Positions 10,886 to 18,680 of a stretch of DNA of 24,571 bases are shown here, one piece after another (position 1 is the first letter of the stretch; each line of letters starts with the position of its first letter). Location: positions 246,863 through 271,433 of the forward strand of contig BMAT01007929.1 of assembly GCA_019649035.1 (NCBI GenBank). The letters run 5' to 3'. The stretch comes from Elysia marginata (taxonomy: Eukaryota; Mollusca; Gastropoda; Plakobranchidae). A program made the position numbers and the translations under genes. The notes under the pieces were generated by a model, which worked only from the letters and a program-made list of their open reading frames with translations, did no database searches and had not been told where the DNA came from.

Positions 10886-11049
10886 CAAGCATTACTTGTA
10901 GCTGGGTACCCATTTTACAGGTAGATGAACTGGGGAAAGTCAAGGTAAATTTCTTTCCCAAGGCAATTGCGACATGGCATGGTCGAAAATTTAACCCGAT
11001 ACTGCCGGATCACGAGTCCGACGCGCTAACCACTATGTCACGCTGCCCC
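10886..11049 (-). mobile_element. tRNA-derived SINE with MIR-like CORE domain (decayed)
   Basis: Read on the minus strand from 11049, the element begins with a tRNA-like head. An A-box-like segment is complementary to 11022-11035. An anticodon arm follows, with five paired positions (stem arms 11017-11021 and 11005-11009) around a seven-base loop CTCGTGA, so the anticodon position reads CGT, as in tRNA-Thr. The B-box position (about 10984-10996) keeps GGTT but has lost the rest of the consensus, so the copy is probably dead. Downstream comes a core-like region: CCTTGGGAAAG (10953-10963), then CCCAGTT and CTGTAAAATGGG (10909-10920). These short motifs in this order match the CORE domain of MIR-type SINEs from vertebrates, as I remember it. 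The 3' end is truncated or diverged, and no clear target duplication was found. The 66-codon plus-strand frame across it is an artefact. Confidence 0.75.
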
Positions 11050-12454
11050 AAACGTGTTTAGAGTGGAAAGACACTTTAAAAGATTCATCAGTAACTTTTT
11101 TCTAAAGTGGTAGATTTGACAATTTTCAATCACTATCAAATTTTACCAATCAAATTACAGTCACTTAAGATTTGTGTGGAGCTTTATTACAGTCTCTCTA
11201 GTGGCGTACACATAGAGAGATCAAAGATAATAAAGATACAATCCAAGAGGGAGGGGCAAAAACAAAAGAGGTGCTATCTGAACTGTTTTCCACAGCCATC
11301 AAAACTTCCCTTGTTAAGTTTGCTTTGATTGTGTATTTACTGTCGCAAGACATTTTTTTTTGTACGGATATTAATGACACTTCTAGATTTTTACGAGTAG
11401 ATCGTAAAGATGGCATGACAAAGTGCTCGGCTAAAACCTCCAAAGACTAAAGAAAGCCTGAAGTGATGTGTTTTGTGCTCTTTTATCTGACTACTATACT
11501 ATTTTTGCTTGTGTGGGCTGTGGAATGGCGCCAGCAAGCTGGTCGAAACACGGAACAGAGCTTGACTGTCGGGATCAAGTCTGCACAATTTCCCTGGAGA
11601 GGTTGCGTGACTGGTCTCTGTCGAACGTAACGAACAAACCGCGCAAACTATAGCCCCTTGAGATTTCCAAAGCCTGAAAATAACTGATTTTTTATTTTGT
11701 TTTAGATGATGCCTTTCTTTGTTTTTCACCTCTTTTTTTCATTTTCAGTTCACGTTAGCTCTGGGACGCTACCCTGATATTTAACACATTATCTGGGTTG
11801 ACCAATGTTTTTTTTTTAACTTTGATAGAAAGATAATGTAACTTTAACTGTTTCGGAACTATTATTTTCATCTTTATTCAGCCCTCAGTCTGATGAAAAA
11901 GACTTATTTGGGCATTTAAAGAGGTTTAATCACCACTGGCGCATCTTGTAACCCCTGTATAATGTTCAATAGTTTTTTGTCAGCAAAAAAAGTAGCCGAT
12001 GAAAATACAAACTCGAAAATTATCGTGCGGAACTATTGAGCTTTTGAAAAATCAATGATGAGATCTCGCAATTGTCTCAACTGTATTGTACGAAAAAATC
12101 GTGAGTCAAATATTTCTTAAATTTAAAAATAGAACACCACCGTCATACCAAGGTATTGTGTAGCTTTGTGACTTCCCCAAAACGGGCTTACACTTCAAAG
12201 ACAAAAAGCGAGGGATGGAAAAAAACCCAGAAAATTTAAACCTATTAACTGGATGCACTGTGAGCTTGCAAAATTTATACTTAAAAGTGTATTGTTACAT
12301 AACATGTAAGGTACATAAATAGCTAAAGTTTTATTTTAAGCTTTCAATCAGTTTGGTCGGAAACTTTCCGCAAATGTTTAATCGTAATTATAACAATATC
12401 ATCATCAACAACGTCCTAAATTCAAAAGTAATTTCTGTAAACTTGAATTTATTG

Positions 12455-12456
<2 letters not shown>
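11050..12456. other. AT-rich stretch with a G+C-richer patch at 11510-11650; no supported gene
   Basis: No gene is called. The patch at 11510-11650 is G+C-richer than its flanks and is open on both strands for 60-76 codons. Neither frame shows a known domain or a convincing acceptor and donor pair. The minus-strand frame at 11198-11443 (81 codons) also has no recognisable features. Confidence 0.5.
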
Positions 12457-12501
<45 letters not shown>

Positions 12502-12650
12502 TCTCTTCCACTCTCTTATTCCCTCTCCGTCTCTCCATCTCTCTCTTCCCCATCTCTCTCTAGCTTAACCTCTCACGATCCATTTCTATATTTTTCCATT
12601 TATCTACCTGTCTATCCGCTTATTTATTTTATCTATCTATCTTCTGCATT
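12457..12650. repeat. (CT)20 microsatellite grading into decayed TCTA repeat
   Basis: A perfect CT tract at 12457-12497 is followed by broken CT units to about 12560. A short TCTA/TCTG-like stretch (about 12571-12645) then includes three near-adjacent ATCT units. The order perfect CT, broken CT, tetranucleotide recurs in the window (compare 22830-22940, where the order is reversed). The Leu/Ser frame here is not a gene. Confidence 0.92.
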
Positions 12651-13100
12651 CCCTATGTCGATCTTCTTTAGAAGCTTATTCACTGTTATGCGCTTTCCGT
12701 CACAATAAAGCAGCTCACTTAAAGTACTTTTAGCACTTTCGTAGTGTGGTGCCAAAGTGCTACAATTTCTCACGTACATAGATGTGAGATTCGTGAGATT
12801 TTAACTTTGGTTCAACATGATAGATAGTTATCTGAATAGCATCACTGGTGATTGTGACGATTGCATGTATCGACTTAAAATTACCAAGTAAAAAAAAGGT
12901 TGTGGGCTGATTTATGAGATAAAACAAAAACCCGCCAATGTAACACAACGTTTAGGAAGAGCGAGGAAGCGTAACTCCCGAAATTACAGCGAGATTGTTT
13001 AAATACTGATAATAAGCACTTGCGTTCATAGCTCGGTACAATCAAACCGTTGGTTTTGCCTAGGGTAACATTTATTGGCATTTTGCAGTGGGTAGACACC
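12651..13100. other. Spacer, no gene seen
   Basis: About 450 bp of mixed composition. Two overlapping minus-strand frames (12760-12948 and 12881-13099) show no known motifs, signal sequence or splice context, so neither is called. Confidence 0.55.
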
Positions 13101-13531
13101 GGTGAATATCATTGGTCACATCAGCATTCTCTCCCTTTTTTATTTCCCATCTTACCCGTCTGATTTTGTCTCTTTCCGAAAGAACATGAGATATCTGTCG
13201 CTTTCCTTTTCTCCACTTTCATTTTTCTTTCAGTACCCCATTTCTTACTCTCCATCGTTTTCTCTCTTAGTATTTTTCAAGCACGCAAACACACACATGC
13301 AATCGCTCTTTTCTCTTTCTGTCTTCCTCTGTCTGTCAGTGTGCCTTTCTGTCTATCTAAAAGGTAATAAAAAGGCAGATTTTCAACCTATCATTCCGTG
13401 AAACAAGAAAAACAACAATACAAACTAAGTTTATACACAAAACCTTTGCGGCTTTTTTTACTGCCTTGTTCAGAAACAAAACATAATACAACAATGCCTC
13501 TCTGTCTGTCTCTGTCTCTCTCTGTGTGCCT

Positions 13532-13571
<40 letters not shown>

Positions 13572-13720
13572 CTCTCTCTCTCTCTTTCCCTCACTCACTC
13601 TCTTTCTGCCTGTTTGAATTCATTTCTTTATCTCTGTTTCTGTCTCTTTCTCTCTGTTTGTCTGTCTTTCTATCTCCCGTGTTTCCGTGCTTTTTGCCTT
13701 GCTCTCCCTTTCTAGCAGGC
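13101..13720. repeat. CT-rich microsatellite cluster with perfect (CT)16 core
   Basis: A pyrimidine-rich region with decayed CT and TCTG units at 13120-13350, then a second cluster at 13497-13720. The latter holds a perfect CT run at 13534-13565 and a further CT run at about 13568-13587. TCTG units at both ends give 'CLSVCLS'-type readings. The three overlapping open frames of 80-105 codons come from this composition and are not genes. Confidence 0.9.
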
Positions 13721-13823
13721 TTGCTTGTTCGCCCTCTCTATTTCTGTACCAAATTTTTTCAGTTATAAAACATAAAAAAGTTGGATCAGATTTCTTTTCT
13801 CACAAGTATTTGGTTCCGTTACC

Positions 13824-13871
13824 TTGTTGTTGTTGATGTCGTGGGGCTGGTGATGGTGATGGTGATGGTGG
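13824..13871. repeat. (GTT)n plus (GGTGAT)3 hexamer repeat
   Basis: Four GTT units (about 13824-13836) precede three perfect GGTGAT units (13849-13866) and a partial fourth. It is a small compound microsatellite. The hexamer could encode Gly-Asp in a reading frame, but no open frame runs through it. Confidence 0.85.
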
Positions 13872-14286
13872 TTTTATTGTTTCCACTTAAAACGTATGCT
13901 CTTACTTTGTTCTCACAGTCGTTATGTTTAATCGATTAATAAGTTTCTTGTGTAGAATTAGGAGCATATCAATCAGGAAATTACTCAAGGGGGTAATCTG
14001 TTTGCCATAAAACCTAAGTCGATAGCACAGCATAGAATATGATGAATGCTTGTCGGTATTTTTTTTTTCGTTTTGTTCTGATCGACTTACCAAAAATTGA
14101 AATGGTATCCATTCATTTGAAAGCAAGATTTGACTTGTATCATTAGTTTTTATATCTGAGTTGTTTACCGCCTCACAAAATATCTTCCCGTAGCAGTTAA
14201 TATAGATGTTTTCATATCTGATATTCTATGTATTTGATTACTTCTACTAAATAAATGTTATTAAAACGCGTTTGAGTGACATTTTA
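13872..14286. other. AT-rich spacer, no gene seen
   Basis: A minus-strand frame of 74 codons (13902-14126) has no motif, signal sequence or splice signal that I can support. Confidence 0.55.
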
Positions 14287-14298
14287 CCCCCCCCCCCC
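14287..14298. repeat. C12 homopolymer
   Basis: Twelve consecutive C in AT-rich DNA, a short homopolymer and likely a variable-length site. Confidence 0.9.
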
Positions 14299-15378
14299 AA
14301 AATTATAGATTCTCTTTATACAGGCCAAGACTGCAAGAAAGTTTTTACAAAATCGTTATTGGCCTTGGCTTGCCAGATAATTACCAGGTTTGGAAGTTAA
14401 AAAGCTTGTAGTTCATACCGAGAACAAGCAACGCAATTGGCATTTCGTTCGAGTCAAAGAAAGAATTGTGAAACATAAAACTCATACTTTCCTAGCTTTT
14501 GTCGTTATTCGTTGCAAAATGTCTTGCTGCACATTTCAGCAGAGAGATTTCTGTTAGCATTGCGCGATAGCCTAGCTATACATGAATTAAACATGTCATA
14601 AATATAGCAGGCAATCTTTCTCCTTTGAAAATACATGGTTTACTCACAGATATGCAAATGTAAAAGTCAAACATCGGAAACATAACCAGGAGGGGGAGGG
14701 GGCGTTTCGATTTCTTGCCCCATCTTTGTCAATAATAATTTGACAGAGGGATGCAAAACCAGCCGTACCGAAGTGCTGGCATTTCTTTATGCGTGTTTTT
14801 AAGCGGCAGTAATTGCCCCTTTATCATTCAGTCAAAGGTTTTTTGTCATATCATTAAGTGCAGTCAGATTGGTCTGTTTGTGACATTTCTAAATTTAGGT
14901 GTTTGTGTACTTATCAGAAAAAGAAGTCAAAATCGTTTCTTGAGTGTGCACTTGCTTCACTTGCTTTACGGTTTTTATCAGGCGCCAAAAGCATTCTTTC
15001 TTTAGAATAATTTCCGTCTACGAGGCTTTGAAATAAAACCATAAAACGACGATCAAATAGTCGGTAGAACTTTTTTATGATCTGGCTTAAGAGTTGTTAC
15101 ATTGTTGACTTTGACTTGTAATACTGCGCTGATATGCACAAACCAATAAGCTATATTTATCAACAGTGATTTTATTGAAAAAAAAATACTTTTAATTCTG
15201 TTTCTATCTTTATGACACTATTTTATAACCCTGAAACTTAGATAAAAAAAACTTATTTTGTATGCAGTGATTTTTGTCCCGTTGTTTGGTGGTTATGCAT
15301 GATAAAGTCTGAAGTCATTCTGATAATGATATCATGTTAAGGTTAGTTTTGATATTTCTTTTAGTTTTTGGCATCTCA
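14299..15378. other. AT-rich spacer upstream of the candidate gene
   Basis: No supported gene. A short frame at 14751-15005 has no recognisable motif. If the gene at 15421-16394 has further 5' exons, they should lie here or further left, but I could not pick one out by its donor site. Confidence 0.5.
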
Positions 15379-15420
15379 TATAATTATGTTTATAACTCTT
15401 TTTCTTACTTCCTCTGACAG
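15379..15420 (+). promoter_or_regulatory. TATA-like box or splice acceptor before candidate exon 1
   Basis: Two readings compete. TATAATTA at 15379-15386 lies about 35-40 bp before the start of the G+C-richer exon-like block and could be a TATA element. Alternatively, the T/C-rich tract at 15388-15416 ending in CTGACAG at 15420, with a branch-point-like TATAAC near 15391, is a good splice acceptor and would make the block an internal 5'UTR-containing exon. The sequence does not decide between them. Confidence 0.3.
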
Positions 15421-15823
15421 GTTCTGGTCCAACATGGGTTAGATTAAACACCACTTTGACCTGTGTTTCTTCGGCATTGAACAGTATTCACCCGGACCAC
15501 AGTCACCTCGTTCTCAGAACCCTCGATAACCCCGATCACGTCATTGAAATTTGCTAACGATTTCTGAAAAACATTTTGTCAAATACTTGGAACATTTGTA
15601 TCGCTATCTCAAACTTTGCAAAGTTGACGAAGTACCAAAATATAGTAAAACTCTACCAAGAATAATTAAAATCACGGAATGTCAATACAGTGCCAGAACA
15701 TCACAGCGAGTTGAGCTTTCATCGACAGCTCAGTATATCAAGAACATTGATATTTTTAAGAAGAGCATCATTGTGAAGTTTCGGGCAAAGCACTCACTGA
15801 AAACCTCAGCATCACCAGCAGTG
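15421..15823 (+). other. Candidate 5' leader (UTR) of a small secreted-peptide gene
   Basis: This stretch is less AT-rich than its surroundings, most clearly at 15421-15545, and has an exon-like look. The frame beginning at 15423 is open for 45 codons and stops at TAA 15556-15558. A different frame opens after a TGA at 15545-15547 and stays open, without any ATG, into the candidate signal peptide at 15824. Taken as a leader it holds short upstream reading frames, for example an ATG at about 15434 that stops after two codons and another at about 15680. Alternatively it is a coding exon broken by a frameshift near 15548-15556. I recognise neither translation. Confidence 0.35.
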
Positions 15824-15875
15824 ATGGAATTCTCTACATACATGTTGACCTGCGTTGTGATAATTTTCCTGCAAG
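15824..15875 (+). CDS. Candidate secreted-peptide precursor, exon 1 (signal peptide)
   Basis: The ATG at 15824 has G at -3 and G at +4, a favourable initiation context. It is the first ATG of a frame otherwise open back to 15548. The exon encodes 17 residues, with hydrophobic core LTCVVIIFL, and ends at CAAG|GTAAGC, a strong donor, one base into the next codon (phase 1). A second ATG at 15842 could also start the same signal segment. Phase-1 introns just after a signal peptide are common in secreted proteins. The LTCVVII core resembles signal peptides of a well-known cone-snail venom peptide superfamily, but a short hydrophobic run is weak evidence and the downstream cysteines do not fit that family. 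The mature part, if the model is right, is the frame at 16090-16244. It could also be a chance frame or a membrane segment of a larger unrecognised protein. Confidence 0.33.
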
Positions 15876-16092
15876 GTAAGCAAGTACATCCCGGGCAGTA
15901 GTATTCTCTCCTCTATTGTACATTGAAATCGCCCGTCAGTAAACTCTTAGTACAAGTGGAGATGTGCCTTGTTTCCTTTTTATTTGAATACAAAAAACTA
16001 ATTGGTGCACTCTTAGGTGTATGGTTTTATTTCAAATTTATTTATTTCTGCAACAGCATTACAATGGTTTTTTTTTCGCCAATGTTCAGCAG
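15876..16092 (+). other. Candidate GT-AG intron with tandem CAGCAG acceptor
   Basis: The intron starts GTAAGCAAGT at 15876. It ends after a T-rich tract (about 16066-16077) at tandem acceptors: AG at 16088-16089 or AG at 16091-16092. Length is about 214-217 bp, small but plausible. Either acceptor restores the phase-1 codon as Ala, so the two products would differ by a single Ala. The position was inferred from splice consensus and phase match alone. Confidence 0.33.
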
Positions 16093-16244
16093 CAACTGCA
16101 TGTATTGCCTATAAGAGTTCAGTATACAAGTCTCGCAAATGTGTAGCAACTGCAACTTTCGTCGGAAGAAATTCGTGTCAACAAACAAAACGTGTAATGT
16201 CACAATCTAACACATATGATTTTAAGCAGAGAAATAGTTTATAA
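16090..16244 (+). CDS. Candidate secreted-peptide precursor, exon 2 (cationic, three cysteines)
   Basis: From either acceptor the frame reads through Ala/Thr residues that give an A-x-A signal-cleavage pattern just before the first Cys at 16101. It then runs 47 codons from that Cys to the TAA at 16242-16244. Cysteines are at positions 1, 14 and 26 of this stretch (spacing 12 and 11). It has nine Lys/Arg and only one acidic residue, and a Lys-Arg pair at 30-31 looks like a prohormone-convertase site. The whole precursor would be 67-68 residues, in the range of small secreted peptides such as antimicrobial peptides, neuropeptides or venom components. Three is an odd number for a disulphide-stabilised peptide, so dimerisation, a free cysteine, a further exon, or an invalid model are all possible. 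No family is recognised. The same frame is also open upstream from 16017 through the predicted intron. Confidence 0.3.
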
Positions 16245-16388
16245 TTTTAGAATATTGGGCTTGAGATGATCGAGAAAATGACAGCTGAGAGTTTTCTTTC
16301 ATTCATTTTTTTTATTAAAAATATTTTGAAATTTATATTACGCACAAATATAGATCGTGGAAAATCAATTATTTTATTAACATGCAGA

Positions 16389-16394
16389 AATAAA
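16389..16394 (+). terminator. Candidate poly(A) signal AATAAA
   Basis: AATAAA lies 145 bp after the stop codon of the candidate exon 2. A GT/T-rich stretch follows at about 16400-16430, as expected of a cleavage and polyadenylation region. AATAAA is frequent in AT-rich DNA, so the support is only positional. Confidence 0.3.
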
Positions 16395-16439
16395 CCAGAT
16401 GTGTTTCATTAAGTATGTAATTTTTGTAACGGCGAAGCC

Positions 16440-16690
16440 TCTAAGTAACCTACAAAAACGCAAGGTGGACGAAACCCCCAAACATTTTGAATAGTAACAG
16501 ATGAAACGCGCTCTTAATCCGCCCAATAATTTCATTATGGAAACCAGCCCGCTTTGGCCGGACCGCCAGATGCAATAAAAGATAACGAATGTGCCGGGGA
16601 TGTAGGCTAGTAACCGGGTTAGTTCCTCCCACTTACGTCATAGGGTTCTCCCAGAAGGGCAGCGCCTGGAACAAAAACTAGATTAAGGTA
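16440..16690. other. G+C-rich block with minus-strand splice-like signals
   Basis: This block is more G+C-rich than both flanks, especially 16545-16675. On the minus strand, a T-rich tract ending in CCAG (complement of about 16666-16669) is followed by a 29-nt segment (16637-16665). That segment ends at a perfect GTAAGT donor (complement of 16631-16636). Further along the same strand a 60-codon frame (16450-16632) is open. None of these has a recognised product. It may be a relic dispersed repeat or part of a minus-strand transcript. Confidence 0.35.
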
Positions 16691-17967
16691 AGAAGCGACA
16701 GAGCTTCGTATAAATCCAAGTTGGGTTAGAATACAAGTCCGCGGAACAAGGTCTTATTAAGGTGAATGTGTTTAGAACTGTAAGTTTTAAAGTTACACCG
16801 ATGTGTTCAAGCGGTCGAGATACGAGCAAACCGAACAACTCCGGGTGCTGTTAATTAAAAGAAAACTCAACTTACGAAAACTCGTATGTGTAAGCAATGG
16901 CTAAGGTACATTGACTTATGAACCTTTACTAACATCATCCTCTACTGTGACACATTTGTCAATTAAAGGTGGATTTCACAATGTCTATATTTTCCTTTCA
17001 TGAAAAGCCTCGTGAGATTTTTTAGCTCAAGACTTCATCAATTTCAAGCCATATAAACTGCGTTAGTTTTAGCAAATTAAAACGATATGTAATTAGATGA
17101 TTAGCAGTAGAAATTGTTGAATCTGATCTTACTGTTGCAGTTCGATAATGCTCGCGAATGCAAACTTCCGAATGATTTGATCCGACCATCGTAGAATCAT
17201 TAACAATAATGCTATGGAAAAATTAACAACAAAACAACAAAAGTTGTTTAAGTATAAAAATACATGTAATTGCATAAGATGTGAGTGTGGTAAAATGTTC
17301 TGTTTATGTCTCTTGTAATCTTACTTCAGTGAATCATTCTTTTTGTTTCTAAAATACATGTTTAATTGTGTCTTTGGTCATCACTAGTATATGTCTTGAA
17401 TGTTGAGATCATAACTAACATTTTGTCATATTAGCTATTAAAATTAACATCTTTTTAAGAGACTTTCCTGCTTGCTTCTTTTGTTTTAATAAGTCATTTA
17501 AACACCCAGGCTTTTTATGCACTTTGCAGGCGAAATGCCCTTCTTTCCTTGTGTGGCGCTTTTAACAATATGGAATAGTCGAAAGATCTTATGAGAAATA
17601 ATATTATGTGCGAGCGAAAATCGATTCGCCTTAAATGTTAAAAAATGAACCCAATATTGATAGATTTCAAATTCAATGTTTGGACAGTATTTAGAGAATA
17701 TATCAATCTTACTGCTGAAGGTGTCGATAATCATGTTTCTTTGAAAAGTCCTGATTATTTCTTTCGGTGAGTTTTAATTATTATTAACTTTTGTTTAACC
17801 CCGGCTCCGACGTTTTCATCTGGTTACTATTCTACCTTACTAGCAGCAAGGAAGAAGCATAGGGGAAAGTTATGGTTTTTATATTACCTGTTGATTCCCT
17901 GTGCAGGGCAAGATGGACAGAAATTTGAAATTCAGCGTCCCCTTGGACGTCTTATTATTTTTTCTAG
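16691..17967. other. AT-rich spacer, no supported gene
   Basis: A minus-strand frame at 17498-17734 (78 codons) is AT-rich and motif-free. A minus-strand GTAAGT donor-like site (complement of 16870-16875) has no matching acceptor that I could identify. Nothing else is recognised. Confidence 0.5.
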
Positions 17968-18030
17968 GGTGTTATGGAAAACAGAAAAGTTAACCTAGGT
18001 GGCAATAATGTAAATGTATCGATAAAACAG
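17968..18030 (+). other. Possible 63-nt cassette exon (weak)
   Basis: A T-rich tract ending in TTTCTAG at 17967 and a CAG|GTATAT donor-like site at 18030/18031 bound 63 nt. The only open phase gives exactly 21 codons in phase 0, and the frame continues past the donor to 18222 if unspliced. The encoded residues match no family I know. The donor is non-ideal and there is no partner exon in view. Confidence 0.15.
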
Positions 18031-18097
18031 GTATATCAAATTAACTTTTTCAGCACCATGCCTATACTGAGATTAAGTTGCGTCGCTCGTATTGAAG

Positions 18098-18329
18098 AGA
18101 GCGGTTTTCAAAAACTCAGTACATGTATTTTCACTTTCTTTGAAATCAGAGTTACGCCTCTGACATGGTTCTTGATATCGGGGCAACACGAATATACTGC
18201 ATTTTCAACGAAAATGTCGTAAAATCACTGTGTATTTTTACAGCGACAAAGAAGGAAGAATGAGAGTTTTTTCTTCATTTTCTCTAAAACTTGCAAAAAT
18301 GCAGATATCGAGTTTTAGAAAACCGCTCT
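18098..18329. mobile_element. Inverted-repeat element, MITE-like (putative)
   Basis: A 20-bp arm at 18098-18117 (core AGAGCGGTTTTC) recurs inverted at 18310-18329 with 19 of 20 positions matching, 192 bp apart. Weaker pairing seems to continue inward for another 20 bp or so. TTGA lies just outside both arms (18092-18095 and 18330-18333) and could be a short target duplication. The size of about 230 bp, terminal inverted repeats and lack of coding capacity fit a MITE or a foldback relic. No family can be named from sequence alone. Confidence 0.45.
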
Positions 18330-18589
18330 TTGATTTCCTCGTGAGTAAAAAAAAGGCCGTTTTTAAATGTTATAGAAGAGTTTTTTTTCTCTCATCTTAA
18401 TCAGTCGTCCACTTTAGAACCATTAGATGCCCTTCTAAATATCTAATAGGCTGTTTACTAAAAGTAACTTGGGGTGTGGTTTGGCTAATGGATAACTGTG
18501 TATTCTTTCAAATGATTATAATAACACATGTGAAAAGAAAGTAATATTCTATCAGATTTTTATAAGATAAATTCTTATTTAATACATAA

Positions 18590-18680
18590 ATCTCTCCCCT
18601 GCTCTCTAAGTCTCCAGGGATCTCTCTGTACACCTCTATCTCTGTCTGTGGACGCTCTCTTTCTTTCTTATTATCTGATC
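18590..18680. repeat. Decayed CT/TCTG-rich tract
   Basis: Broken CTCT, TCTG and CTTT units without a perfect core, an old dinucleotide array like others in the window. Confidence 0.7.

Noticed and set aside
11005..11049. A functional tRNA-Thr gene
   Set aside because: The anticodon arm is good, but the B box is degraded, no acceptor stem closes, and the downstream core sequence marks it as a SINE head.
10861..11061. 66-codon plus-strand frame
   Set aside because: It is the antisense reading of the SINE at 10886-11049.
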